Source: Nitrospinota bacterium
GTDB lineage: Bacteria; Nitrospinota; Nitrospinia; JACRGO01
Assembly (NCBI GenBank): GCA_016212295.1
Contig: JACRGO010000199.1
Coordinates: 1-37,367 of the forward strand
Length of the DNA: 37,367 nucleotides
Reading direction: 5' to 3'
Shown: one piece after another, positions 4,485 through 12,860 of the stretch
Position numbering within the stretch: position 1 is the first letter of the stretch
Layout of the letters: each line of letters opens with the position of its first letter
The notes under the pieces: generated by a model
The model's database searches: none
Seen by the model: the letters and a program-made list of their open reading frames with translations, nothing else
Told to the model about the DNA's origin: nothing
Translations under genes and position numbers: made by a program

Positions 4485-6761
4485 ATGTTTAATTTTCGTG
4501 AAAAAACCGTGTTTTTTTCAGTCTGCTTCGCAATAACCGTTTTCCCTGTCTTTTCTTCCTCTCTTTTCGCCTCGCCGGCCGTGAAATTCAACGGCGTGCC
4601 CGCGGAGGTCCTTTCCAGTTCAGCCACTGAAATACAGGCCAAGGTGCCGCTCGGCGCCACGACCGGACCTGTCATAGTGGAGACCGAAAACTCCGTTGTG
4701 TTCAGCGACACTGATTTCGAGATCAATGTCCGCCCCTCGCCTTACGGCGTTTCCGCCAGGGCGTCCGTCGGGAACGTCGAAATCTCCTGGCTTCCACCAA
4801 TCGCGGAATCGCTTCAAGGCTACAATGTCCACAGGAGCGCAAGCGCGCAGGGGCCGTTCAAGCAGATTGCCTCCAAAGTGTCGGACGCCTTTTATCTGGA
4901 TGAATCACCGGACCTCATCATCGGAAACACTTATTACTATAAGGTGAGCGCGGTTTATTCAGACAACAAGGAAAGCGATAAATCCTTGCCTGCCTCTACG
5001 GTGTTTGGGAACATAACCTTGTGGATTCCCAACGTGAACGGCGCCAGGGAAAGCGCCGCCGGCAAGGCGCTCAGCGGCGGCGGGGCGGCCTTGCAGGTCC
5101 CGGTTAACATCGAAAACGCCGACAAACTCACCATAGGCGAAGCGGCCATATATATAGATTATAACGCCGCCATCCTGCAGCCCCTGGACGTAGAGAAGAC
5201 CATCCTTTCCAGCGATTTTGAATGGGAGATGTCCACTCCAGTTGACGGGGTAGTGAAAATTTCATCGGCCAAGGCCGGAAACGAGCCGCTTCGCGGGCTG
5301 GGGACCCTCTTCAATGTTGTTTTCATGGTAATCGACGCGGCGGCGGAAGGCCAGACAGCGGAATTCAGATTTCATGGGCCAGGCCACGCCGACTCTCCAT
5401 CCTACATAAACTCCCCGGCCGGGGAAGCCATTCCCTTGAAACTGGGCGATGGGGCGATGCAGGTGCAGCTTGCCTTTCGCAAGGGGGACGTGAACGGGGA
5501 CACGAGTATTTATGCCGTTGACTCAAGCCTGGCGCTGAGTTACGCCATGGGGATACAGGAGCCTGGAAAAGGGCCGCTTTCCGGAGGGGACATTGACGGG
5601 GACAGCGTTATCATGACAAATGACGCCGGGCTTATCCTCTATCATATAGTGAATCAAATGTGGCCCAGCCTGGATGACATATCAGTGTTTAATAAAAACA
5701 GGACCTTGGATTTTGGAGGCAAGGAACTGAGGAATTCAAAATATCTTGAGGTCCCGGTTTACATAAGCAGCCTGAATGACGTTAATTATTCGACCTTCGG
5801 AATTGTGTTCCCTTATAAGGTCCTCAACCCGGTTGACTTCACGCTCGACCCTAAACTCAAGAAGAAATTTGACGCCAAGGCGGAATTCCGCAAGAAGGGC
5901 CTGGCGGAAATATCCCTTCTTTATAAGGAAAAAGGCCGGGCCGAGACTTCATCATTCCAGAAGACAAGGATAGGGGTTTTAAAGTTTGACGTATTGGCGG
6001 CGGGGGAATCCAAGGGGGAGATTTCCTTTTCCAGGATAAACCTGTATGACAGGTTTGGCCGCGATTTCGTCCGGTCCGATTTAAAGATGAAGATCAGCGC
6101 GTCAAAGGCGTCCTTCAGGGCCAAGGGGAAAGGAAAAAAGTCCATAGCGGATACGAACAGGACCGTCATGAAAAAATATTTAAGCGACGGCTATTCTGTT
6201 GTGGGCATAAAAGGCATTGCGCCGCAAAAGGGAAAGCCAGGGGACGTGGTCACCATAACCCTTATAGCTGAAGGGACGGTCGAGGCCGGCATGGCCAGCA
6301 TCATGTCCTCTAACTTTAACTTTGAAATCGACAAATATGAATACCCGAATTTTCCCGGCGAAGCGCCCACGGTCAACGTCTCCTGGCAGGACGCCATGTC
6401 CTTGTGCGAGGCCGCCGGGAAGAGGCTGTGTTCAAGGGACGAGTGGGCGGCCGCGTGCAAGGGAACCCGGAACTTTACCTATCCCTATGGAAATGCCTAT
6501 CAATCCACCAGTTGCAACGGCGCGGGATCGGCCTTCGGGACCATAGTCCCGGTGGGGGTCATGTCTGATTGCGCAAGCAGCTACGGGGCTTATGATTTGA
6601 GCGGAAACGTGTATGAATGGACCGGGTTAATCGACTCGGACGCGGCTTACGCTGGTGGAGATGCGGGCGACAGCGGCTCTGCGCTGAGCTGCTCCAACAT
6701 TATTCCCGACGCTGATTTTGCCTCGTCCGGGCCGACGATAGGGTTCCGTTGCTGCAGATAA
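4485..6761 (+). CDS. Secreted IPT/FN3/cohesin-like/dockerin/SUMF1 protein
   Basis: A 758-aa predicted exported protein. In order: a signal peptide (1-29), an IPT/TIG-like domain (about 31-80), a fibronectin type III domain (about 85-170), a cohesin-like beta domain (about 200-325), and a dockerin-like pair of calcium loops (GDVNGDTS at 334 and GDIDGDSV at 368). Next is a second cohesin-like domain (about 418-545) with the motif LYDRFGRDFVRSDLKMK. The start of another IPT domain (574-595) then runs directly into a SUMF1/FGE-sulfatase domain (about 612-758, ending GFRCCR). That SUMF1 domain lacks its usual N-terminal part, so the junction near 600 looks like a fusion or in-frame deletion. AAAGGAGG precedes ATG 4485. 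The role is probably cell-surface adhesion or scaffold; no catalytic activity is evident. The gene at 24437 shares the FN3 and second cohesin-like domains. Confidence 0.8.
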   Translation: MFNFREKTVFFSVCFAITVFPVFSSSLFASPAVKFNGVPAEVLSSSATEIQAKVPLGATTGPVIVETENSVVFSDTDFEINVRPSPYGVSARASVGNVEISWLPPIAESLQGYNVHRSASAQGPFKQIASKVSDAFYLDESPDLIIGNTYYYKVSAVYSDNKESDKSLPASTVFGNITLWIPNVNGARESAAGKALSGGGAALQVPVNIENADKLTIGEAAIYIDYNAAILQPLDVEKTILSSDFEWEMSTPVDGVVKISSAKAGNEPLRGLGTLFNVVFMVIDAAAEGQTAEFRFHGPGHADSPSYINSPAGEAIPLKLGDGAMQVQLAFRKGDVNGDTSIYAVDSSLALSYAMGIQEPGKGPLSGGDIDGDSVIMTNDAGLILYHIVNQMWPSLDDISVFNKNRTLDFGGKELRNSKYLEVPVYISSLNDVNYSTFGIVFPYKVLNPVDFTLDPKLKKKFDAKAEFRKKGLAEISLLYKEKGRAETSSFQKTRIGVLKFDVLAAGESKGEISFSRINLYDRFGRDFVRSDLKMKISASKASFRAKGKGKKSIADTNRTVMKKYLSDGYSVVGIKGIAPQKGKPGDVVTITLIAEGTVEAGMASIMSSNFNFEIDKYEYPNFPGEAPTVNVSWQDAMSLCEAAGKRLCSRDEWAAACKGTRNFTYPYGNAYQSTSCNGAGSAFGTIVPVGVMSDCASSYGAYDLSGNVYEWTGLIDSDAAYAGGDAGDSGSALSCSNIIPDADFASSGPTIGFRCCR

Positions 6762-6769
6762 TTCAAGGT

Positions 6770-7549
6770 TTATTTGGCATCCAGGACACATCTGAAGCCG
6801 TAAATTTCCAGCTTGGCTTCCGGGTAATTGCGGATTCTGTTAAAGATTCTTGCGCTTTCTATCGTATTGGCCCAACTCCCCCCTTTCAGAGTCCTCCATT
6901 TCCCGGAGGTTGGCCCTTGGGGATTGATATCCGGGGTATTCCAGTAATAGTCCTTATCATACCAGTCCAGGCACCATTCCCAAACATTGCCGGCCATATT
7001 GTATACGCCAAAAGGGCTTGCCCCGTCCTTGTGGTAATCCACCGGCGCTGTAAACTCGAAATTATCGGCTTTGCCGAATATGTTTAAATATGGCTCCAAT
7101 TTATTTCCCCATGGCCATTTACGGCCTTCTGTTCCTCCCCCAGCCGCCTTTTCCCATTCACTTTCTGTAGGGAGCCTCTTTCCCGCCCACTTTGCGTAAG
7201 CCGTGGCGTCGTGCCATGAAACCCCCACGACAGGTTGGTCTGGGCTGTTGAATCGTTTATCATTTATTGACCTTGGAGGTTCATGTCCCGTGGCATTCAC
7301 GAACTTCATGTATTCCTCGTTGCTGACTTCAAAGCGGTCGATGTAAAAGGAATCTATGTAAATTGGTTGGGTGCGGCGCTTGTTTTCAGGTCCATTTCCC
7401 TCCAACGTTCTCTCAAAATATCCAGAAGGGATTTTCACCATGCCTGCCGGCGTTTCTGTTTGGATGGTTCCTGTTTCCGCTATCAGGGTGAGTGGAAAGA
7501 AAAAAATAGATAGGAAAGAAAGAAGAGAAAAAAGTTTAATAAATCTCAT
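6770..7549 (-). CDS. SUMF1/FGE-sulfatase-domain exported protein
   Basis: A 259-aa protein from the internal ATG at 7549. The open frame extends to 7606 and another ATG lies at 7558; the shorter start gives a clean signal peptide (RFIKLFSLLSFLSIFFF). The mature part is a complete SUMF1 domain: GMVKIPSGYF, YIDRFEVSNEEY, VVGVSWHDA, GKRLPTESEWEKAA, YNMAGNVWEWCLDWY, LKGGSW and IYGFRC. Cysteines expected at the active site of true formylglycine-generating enzymes are absent, so this is more likely a ligand-binding or otherwise specialised C-type-lectin-like fold. It converges with the secreted protein at 4485, with only 8 bp between stops. A TATAAT lies about 37 nt upstream of the chosen start. 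Confidence 0.8.
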   Translation of the reverse strand: MRFIKLFSLLSFLSIFFFPLTLIAETGTIQTETPAGMVKIPSGYFERTLEGNGPENKRRTQPIYIDSFYIDRFEVSNEEYMKFVNATGHEPPRSINDKRFNSPDQPVVGVSWHDATAYAKWAGKRLPTESEWEKAAGGGTEGRKWPWGNKLEPYLNIFGKADNFEFTAPVDYHKDGASPFGVYNMAGNVWEWCLDWYDKDYYWNTPDINPQGPTSGKWRTLKGGSWANTIESARIFNRIRNYPEAKLEIYGFRCVLDAK

Positions 7550-7586
7550 AGTGTGCATGGCAGGGCCAAAAATCTCAATAAATAAA

Positions 7587-7592
7587 ATTATA
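7587..7592 (-). promoter_or_regulatory. -10 element upstream of SUMF1 gene
   Basis: On the minus strand TATAAT lies 37 nt upstream of ATG 7549. No good -35 box is seen at 16-18 nt, so the assignment is tentative. Confidence 0.3.
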
Positions 7593-7611
7593 CAGGGAAC
7601 AAACAAGGAAA

Positions 7612-7697
7612 TTGGATTGTTTTGGGCATTTGGTAATTGTAATTTATTTGTTATTTGGGATTTGAATTTTTTTCCCTTTTTGTTGCGGCTATAACAT
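7612..7697 (-). repeat. Dispersed repeat family B, reverse copy
   Basis: In reverse complement this reads as a GCCGCAAC...AAAT(C/G)CCAAAT...AAATTACAATTACC block, similar to the plus-strand copies at 27389-27490 and 32751-32850. It sits between the SUMF1 gene and the MshEN gene. Confidence 0.6.
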
Positions 7698-7699
7698 AT

Positions 7700-8176
7700 T
7701 CATCTTCCCTGGACTTCCTGGAAGTATTCTTCCATGGATATAATGCCTTTCTTGATCAATAATTGCACAAGGGCCAGATGCCCCTTGGACTCCCTTGCCT
7801 GCTGAGCCGCTGGTTGTGGTTGGGGCTGCTGGTAACCTGACGGAAAAGACTGCTGTTGGAATTGAGGGACGGCCTGCGGGAGCCGTGGTGATGGGGCGGC
7901 CCCACCTCCATAAAATGATTGCGCTGGGGATGGACGGGAGGAGGCTGTGGAAGGCGCTATTCCGGGTCTCCCCATGCCGCCCATGCGGATGGCCGATTCC
8001 TGCTGTTTTTTCAGGGCCGCCTCAAGCTTCTCCTGTGTGAGCAGTCCCATTTCTATCAATATATCGCCCATTCGCTTGGCCCCGCCGCTGGATTTTTGCC
8101 GGATCAGCGCCTCGCTCAGTTGCATATTGGTGATAAAGCCGCTTTCCACCAGAACTTTTCCCAATGGTTTGATCAA
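7700..8176 (-). CDS. Stand-alone MshEN (T2SSE N-terminal)-type protein
   Basis: A 158-aa protein. Its N-terminal 60 residues match the MshEN/GspE N-terminal domain: LGKVLVESGFI, then RMGDILIEMGLLTQEKLEAA, which fits the RLGxxL...G...L..L pattern known to bind cyclic di-GMP in MshE-like proteins. A Pro/Gln/Ser-rich linker (about 65-130) and a short C-terminal helix pair (ALVQLLIKKGIISMEEY) follow. No ATPase domain is present. The start appears to be TTG (8176) with AAAGG about 9 nt upstream. By inference it could be a small cyclic-di-GMP-responsive adaptor for motility or secretion. Confidence 0.6.
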   Translation of the reverse strand: MIKPLGKVLVESGFITNMQLSEALIRQKSSGGAKRMGDILIEMGLLTQEKLEAALKKQQESAIRMGGMGRPGIAPSTASSRPSPAQSFYGGGAAPSPRLPQAVPQFQQQSFPSGYQQPQPQPAAQQARESKGHLALVQLLIKKGIISMEEYFQEVQGR

Positions 8177-8288
8177 TGTCCCGTACCTTTTAAAAAGCGT
8201 TGACTATAAATTTATACCTTAAAAACGCTGTTCATGTAAAGGCATGAATGCTTCTTGACATAGGATTAATATAGTTTTAGTCTTTAAA

Positions 8289-8497
8289 TAAAGCGCGACA
8301 TGGCCGCAACCAAAATAAATTTTCCGTGCATCAAGACGTTTGATGCTATTATTACGTTCAGAAATTTGCCTTTTCCGCTTGAAATAAAATCGGCGTTGAG
8401 CGTTTAAAGGAAAATTTTTTTGTTGCGGCCATGTCGCGCTATGCGACTGGCTCAAAAAAATTGCGCGGACAACGCAAATTTCTGAACGTAATAACAT
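8289..8497. repeat. Composite inverted repeat upstream of miaB
   Basis: Two nested inverted pairs. GCGCGACATGGCCGCAAC (about 8292) pairs with GTTGCGGCCATGTCGCGC (about 8422). TTACGTTCAGAAATTTGC (about 8347) pairs with GCAAATTTCTGAACGTAA (about 8475). Related blocks occur at 16345-16375, 16755-16785 and 28970-29003, each just upstream of a gene. The interval 8177-8511 contains no gene; the ORF at 8219-8497 on the minus strand is this repeat. Confidence 0.7.
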
Positions 8498-8511
8498 TGG
8501 AGAAAATTTTC

Positions 8512-9858
8512 ATGCAAGCCCGGAATTTTAGTATCCTTACCTATGGCTGCCAAATGAATAAATACGACTCCGAGCAGATAGCCGGGATACTCAGTAAACA
8601 GAGTTATTCCAAAACGGACGATCTTTCAGAGGCGGACTTGATTTTGCTGAACACCTGCACCGTAAGGGAAAAGGCCGACCATAAGGTATTGAGCAAATTG
8701 GGCCGATTGAGGGAATTAAAGGAGAAGAACCCGAACCTGATCATAGGCGTTTGCGGATGCATTCCGCAAGTCCAGGGGGAAGCCTTTTTGGATAGAAGCC
8801 GGGTGGTGGATTTTGTTTTCGGGACTCAAAACATTCATCAGCTATCGGAAATGATCAGCGAGGTGAAGAAAGGCAAGCGGGTGGCCAGGATTGAAAAGGA
8901 GCCATCGGAGGCCCTTGATTTTTCCGGGGACGCCTTGCTGCGGGAGAGCGGCTATCAAGCATGGGTTTCCATAATGACTGGATGCGATAATTTTTGCACC
9001 TACTGCATAGTTCCCTACACCAGGGGCAGGGAACGCAGCAGGGAGCCGGATGAAATCATAAATGAAATTAAAATTCTTGCCGGAAAGGGATACGTTGAGG
9101 TTACGCTGTTGGGCCAAAACGTGAATTCCTACGGAAGTGACCTTTCCAGTCCCGTGCATTTTCCGGATTTATTGGAAAGGATAAACGAAATCAGCGGCAT
9201 CGAAAGAATTCGCTTTGTCACATCCCATCCCAAGGATCTTTCGGATGGTCTTATAGAAGTAATGAAGGACGCGAAAAAGGTGTGTGAGTATCTCCATCTC
9301 CCCTTGCAGAGCGGCGCGGATAAAGTCCTGGGAAGAATGAACAGGGGGTATACCAGGGAATTATATCTGGAAAAAGTGGAAAAATTGAAGTCGGCCGTAC
9401 CCGGCATATCATTGACCACGGATGTGATAGTGGGTTTTCCAGGGGAAAGCGAGGAGGATTTCAATGAGACCGAAAAGGTCATGCGGGAAGTGGGGTTTCA
9501 TTTCAGTTTTATTTTTAAATATTCCCCCAGGCCCGGCACCTCCGCCATGTCCTTCACGGACACGGTCGCGGAAGCAGCGATAGCCGAAAGGTTTAATCGA
9601 TTGGACGCCCTCCAAAAGGAAATGACCTTGAGGCATAACGAAGCCCTGGTGGGAAAAAGCGTGGAGGTCCTTGTGGAAGGAAAAAGCAAAACCAATCCTG
9701 AAATGCTGATGGGTAGGACCAGAACCAACAAGATAATAATCTTTCCTGGATCGGAAAATTCAAAAGGGGCTCTATTGAAAGTTGAAATTACACAAGCGGG
9801 GTTGTATAGTCTTTATGGACGAGCATTGACTACTAAGGAGAGTAACCATGCTGGATAA
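8512..9858 (+). CDS. miaB: tRNA-2-methylthio-N6-dimethylallyladenosine synthase
   Basis: A 448-aa radical-SAM methylthiotransferase that adds a methylthio group to i6A37 of tRNAs. The N-terminal UPF0004 domain carries cluster cysteines C13 (TYGCQMN), C49 (LNTCTV) and C83 (CGC). The radical-SAM motif C158-x3-C162-x2-C165 is in [26 protein letters not shown] and a C-terminal TRAM domain follow. The ORF track begins at 8431 inside a repeat; ATG 8512 is chosen because GGAG lies 9 nt upstream and the protein starts as the family does. It overlaps the DUF151 gene by 11 nt, so the two are probably one transcript. Confidence 0.93.
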   Translation: MQARNFSILTYGCQMNKYDSEQIAGILSKQSYSKTDDLSEADLILLNTCTVREKADHKVLSKLGRLRELKEKNPNLIIGVCGCIPQVQGEAFLDRSRVVDFVFGTQNIHQLSEMISEVKKGKRVARIEKEPSEALDFSGDALLRESGYQAWVSIMTGCDNFCTYCIVPYTRGRERSREPDEIINEIKILAGKGYVEVTLLGQNVNSYGSDLSSPVHFPDLLERINEISGIERIRFVTSHPKDLSDGLIEVMKDAKKVCEYLHLPLQSGADKVLGRMNRGYTRELYLEKVEKLKSAVPGISLTTDVIVGFPGESEEDFNETEKVMREVGFHFSFIFKYSPRPGTSAMSFTDTVAEAAIAERFNRLDALQKEMTLRHNEALVGKSVEVLVEGKSKTNPEMLMGRTRTNKIIIFPGSENSKGALLKVEITQAGLYSLYGRALTTKESNHAG

Positions 9859-10348
9859 AGAGAGAATCATAGAGGTAAAAATTGAAGGATTGATACTGGA
9901 CCCCATGACTAACATGCCTATTGTTCTTTTAAAAAATCTGGAAGGGAACAAGGCCCTGCCTATATGGGTAGGGGTCTACGAAGCAAACGCGATAGCCTCC
10001 GTGCTCGAGGACATTTCCACGCCCAGGCCCTTGACCCACGAACTCATTAACAATATTTTGAGCGGTATGCGGGTGAACGTTGAGAGAGTGGTGGTAAATG
10101 ATTTGCGTGAAAATACTTTTTATGCCCTTATCTTCCTGATGCAGAACGGGAGCCTGGTAAAGATAGATTCCCGTCCCAGTGACGCGATTGCCATTGCCCT
10201 CAGGCACAAGGCCCCAATATTTGTTTCTGAAAAGGTCTTTGAGGACGCCAAGGTAGTTGATCTTGAAGACCAGGAATCCTTGAAAAACATGGAAAAAAAG
10301 AACCTGAAGGATTGGTTGGATAACCTCAGCCCAAAGGATTTTGTATAG
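9848..10348 (+). CDS. Bifunctional nuclease family protein (DUF151)
   Basis: A 166-aa DUF151 protein. Typical features are the N-terminal beta segment with [35 protein letters not shown] and [12 protein letters not shown], followed by an acidic tail with DLED. Family members have been described as DNase/RNase or stress-related proteins, but the precise substrate here is unknown. The start overlaps the end of miaB and has GGAGAG at a normal distance. miaB-DUF151 linkage is frequent in deltaproteobacteria-like genomes. Confidence 0.85.
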   Translation: MLDKERIIEVKIEGLILDPMTNMPIVLLKNLEGNKALPIWVGVYEANAIASVLEDISTPRPLTHELINNILSGMRVNVERVVVNDLRENTFYALIFLMQNGSLVKIDSRPSDAIAIALRHKAPIFVSEKVFEDAKVVDLEDQESLKNMEKKNLKDWLDNLSPKDFV

Positions 10349-10423
10349 GGTAGTATATTTAATTTTCTTTTTAAGTTCCTATCCACGAAGTTTAAGTGCC
10401 CTTTCCCCGGTTTTTCTCCGCAG

Positions 10424-12127
10424 GTGAAAAAACATCGCACCTTTTTTGAAGGCATGAATAAAATGAAAGAACCATCCGCGCTGCAGCCAGGTGAAAGGCT
10501 TTCCCTGGCCCTCAAATCTTCCCAGCCATATAAAATTTTCCGCTCCCTTCCCTCGGAAGATCTTTACCTGATGGTCCTTGACGCTGAACCGGAGGACCTG
10601 GAACTCGCCATAAAATACGCGAGCGCGGAGCAGCACCGCGATATCATTGATCTCTATATTTGGGAAAAGGATGAAATGCATCCAGAGCTTGTCATGGACT
10701 GGTTAAGGCGGCTTTTGGAGTGCGACGAGGCGAAATTGATCAAGGTGATGGCGAAACTTGATCCTGAGATTCTCATTTATGCCTTTAAAAAATACATTTT
10801 GGTAATGCTCCATGAAGATACGGACGAACCTTTCCCGGAATTAGCAGGCATTGACTCAGCTCCGAAAAGCCTGGACAGCCAGTTTTTTTATTTTTATCTG
10901 GAAAAGGAATTCGCGGAAACCATTGACGCCATCCTTATTCTTGTTTTTAACCATAATTACCAGGCCTATTGGAATTTGATGCAAGGCTGCCGGCATGAAC
11001 TCCCGCTCGAACTCATTGAAAATGCGTATTATTGGCGGACGAACCGCATGGAGGAGAAGGGCTTTTTTAACTATCTTGATTCCCAGTCCATTTTCGTGGA
11101 ATTCGGGATGGAGGAGATCGAAAGGATGAAAAAATCTCCCAAGGAAATGCCGCTCATTTCCACAATCGCGGAAACCGGAAAAATCGCCGCCCATTCCTAT
11201 TTTTTCGGATTTTCCGGTTCTTCCTTTTTGGAGAAGGCCATGGAAAAGGCCGGGGACCGGCAGGATATGGGCGAACTGAAATTTCAAACCATCCTGATAA
11301 TGAATAAGTTGATTTCCGCCAGCCTGCCGTCAATGACTGATATAAAGGAAATAAAAAATTGCATAAGGAGGGGAATGGACACCTTGAGCCTGGCCCTTGA
11401 TTATCTTTCTGACGGAAGGCCTGATCATGCGGCGGAATTTCTTTCCGGCGCGAGAATGGAAACCCTTTTCCGGTCTGGGTTTAGTCTGATCAATAATCTT
11501 GCCAGGAAATTAAAGGAGTTTTTTCGTGAATCCGGCATTGTTAACCAGGAGACGCTCTTCCTGCTTGGCCACCCCTGCGTGGAGATTTTGAATGGCATTT
11601 TGAAGTCACCCCCTCTTTTCTTTAACATTGAAACCGGGGAATTAATCAATTTCGATAAAAAGGAACAAATAGAATCGGCGGCCAGGGGGATTGATGAGGC
11701 CCATTGCCTTGACCGCCTCTTTTGCGGGAAATTTAAATTACAGTTCAGGAGCTTGGAGGAGATAGGAAATTCCAAACTATACCAAGCTGGCTTGAGCTTT
11801 TCCAATCTCTTTATTTCAGGGCTTTGCAATATTATTCTGAACAGGCATTTTGAGTTCCAGCCGGTTCCAGCGGCCCGGTTGTCCGAAATCCGGGAAAAGG
11901 CCTTCCAACTGGAAAATGGCGCATTCACTCTCCGCCAGGAATATAGGAAAGAATTTTATGAGTGGATAGAGGAACTGGCTTCTGGAGAAAAGGAAAAAGA
12001 GCGTCGCTTGGCCGCTGATCTCTTAAAAACCTGGATAGAAGAGTTCGCTGTCGAAATCGGTTCCATCCATCCAGCCAGGGACATAGATCCAAGGTTTATA
12101 AAGACCTTTCTTATTAAAGCAGCATAA
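10424..12127 (+). CDS. DUF6178-like protein
   Basis: A cytoplasmic protein of up to 567 aa, without signal peptide or membrane segments. The N-terminal portion (LPSEDLYLMVLDAEPEDLEL, HRDIIDLYIWEKDEMHPELV) resembles the DUF6178 family of deltaproteobacteria, which is mostly helical and uncharacterised. The extreme start is uncertain. The GTG at 10424 has no ribosome-binding site, whereas ATG 10463 has GAAGG 10 nt upstream and would shorten the protein by 13 residues. Family assignment is from memory of sequence character and is moderate. It is followed, tail to tail, by the DUF1640 gene. Confidence 0.65.
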   Translation: MKKHRTFFEGMNKMKEPSALQPGERLSLALKSSQPYKIFRSLPSEDLYLMVLDAEPEDLELAIKYASAEQHRDIIDLYIWEKDEMHPELVMDWLRRLLECDEAKLIKVMAKLDPEILIYAFKKYILVMLHEDTDEPFPELAGIDSAPKSLDSQFFYFYLEKEFAETIDAILILVFNHNYQAYWNLMQGCRHELPLELIENAYYWRTNRMEEKGFFNYLDSQSIFVEFGMEEIERMKKSPKEMPLISTIAETGKIAAHSYFFGFSGSSFLEKAMEKAGDRQDMGELKFQTILIMNKLISASLPSMTDIKEIKNCIRRGMDTLSLALDYLSDGRPDHAAEFLSGARMETLFRSGFSLINNLARKLKEFFRESGIVNQETLFLLGHPCVEILNGILKSPPLFFNIETGELINFDKKEQIESAARGIDEAHCLDRLFCGKFKLQFRSLEEIGNSKLYQAGLSFSNLFISGLCNIILNRHFEFQPVPAARLSEIREKAFQLENGAFTLRQEYRKEFYEWIEELASGEKEKERRLAADLLKTWIEEFAVEIGSIHPARDIDPRFIKTFLIKAA

Positions 12128-12150
12128 CGAGGCATGGCTGGATAATAAGG

Positions 12151-12447
12151 CTACAGCAATTTGACCAGGGCCGCCATGATGGCTATGGAGGCGGCCATCA
12201 TGCCGCCCAAGCGGAGGGTGAGATCGTATTTCAGCCGGATTTCCAGTTCCTGCATGTCGCGCTTTAGGCCTGTTTCCAGTTCCTTTATATCGCGCTGTAT
12301 TGCCGCGATATCCAGCTTGGTGGCCAGATTCCCTTCCAGCAGGCTGGTTTGGGCGGAGGATAGGACCTCAGCCTGTTTTTCAGTAAAACCGGCCTCCTGG
12401 AGTTTTTTGACAAAAATGTGGGTATCAAAGATGATGGCGTTTCCCAT
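12151..12447 (-). CDS. DUF1640-like coiled-coil membrane protein
   Basis: A 98-aa protein with the DUF1640 (CCDC90-like) plan: IIFDTHIFVKKLQEAGFTEK at the N-terminus, a coiled coil (KLDIAAIQRDIKELETGLKR) and one C-terminal transmembrane helix (about 78-98). Bacterial members have no established function. The start ATG 12447 lacks a Shine-Dalgarno sequence but sits exactly six nucleotides after a -10 box. The same arrangement occurs at the genes starting at 200, 14567 and 24030. It diverges from the small-RNA promoter at 12508. Confidence 0.8.
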   Translation of the reverse strand: MGNAIIFDTHIFVKKLQEAGFTEKQAEVLSSAQTSLLEGNLATKLDIAAIQRDIKELETGLKRDMQELEIRLKYDLTLRLGGMMAASIAIMAALVKLL

Positions 12448-12453
12448 GGGAAC

Positions 12454-12482
12454 AATGTAGCACGACGGATAGGGGACTTCAA
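12454..12482 (-). promoter_or_regulatory. Promoter of predicted leaderless DUF1640 mRNA
   Basis: Minus strand: TTGAAG (12482-12477), a 17-nt spacer, TACATT (12459-12454), six nucleotides, then ATG at 12447. The predicted +1 is the A of the start codon. Confidence 0.65.
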
Positions 12483-12507
12483 GGGCTGGGGAATTACAAA
12501 AAAAAAT

Positions 12508-12536
12508 TTGACAATCAAATTGTAGTTTTGTAATAT
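12508..12536 (+). promoter_or_regulatory. Consensus promoter of a small transcript
   Basis: TTGACA (12508-12513), a 17-nt spacer and TAATAT (12531-12536). Predicted transcription starts at about 12543. It is followed 130-170 nt later by a strong intrinsic terminator, with no large gene between. Confidence 0.65.
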
Positions 12537-12543
12537 GCGCAGC

Positions 12544-12712
12544 ATGTTTATATCTGCTCCCATTTTTTGCTCCACTGATATGCTTATTTCCTGGGCCCCC
12601 CCTTCAACCAACCAACATCTTCCTCTTCTTTTTTATAATTTTTTTTCGAGGCTTGAAAAATTTCAAGGCCCGCTCAAAAGGCTGTTATAGCCTGAAGAGC
12701 GGGCTTTTTTTT
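12544..12712 (+). ncRNA. Candidate small RNA (or 47-aa leaderless ORF)
   Basis: A consensus promoter and an intrinsic terminator frame a transcript of about 170 nt. It is pyrimidine-rich, with unpaired-looking CTTCCTCTTC and GGGCCCCCC stretches; CTTCCTCTTC could pair with Shine-Dalgarno-like sequences. An ATG lies at 12544, close to the predicted +1, and opens 47 codons to a TAG inside the terminator hairpin. That peptide (MFISAPIFCSTDM...) resembles nothing I know and ends in the hairpin, so a non-coding RNA is favoured. I do not recognise it as 6S RNA, SRP RNA or tmRNA. Confidence 0.45.
12668..12712 (+). terminator. Intrinsic terminator
   Basis: GCCCGCTC (12668-12675) pairs perfectly with GAGCGGGC (12697-12704). 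A nested GGCT/AGCC stem lies inside, and eight T residues follow (12705-12712). It ends the candidate small RNA; no other plus-strand gene lies closely upstream. Confidence 0.85.
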
Positions 12713-12860
12713 GTCTTTTTTGCTCACACGAAGGCACAAAGGCACAGAGGGGCGAAAGGCTAAGGGCGAAGGGCAGGATGAAACAGTATAACTGCCCCCT
12801 TTGAATTATCACGATTCTTTGTGTCTTAGTGGCTAAAAATAAAAAGAAAGGAGAAACAGC

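Noticed and set aside
6340-6761. SUMF1 C-terminus of the 4485 protein as a retroelement-diversified region
   Set aside because: Codon use is not skewed to NNC/NNT, and no second copy of the tail is present for comparison.
8219-8497. 92-aa minus-strand ORF upstream of miaB
   Set aside because: Covers a composite inverted repeat. Similar peptides from other frames occur at other repeat copies.
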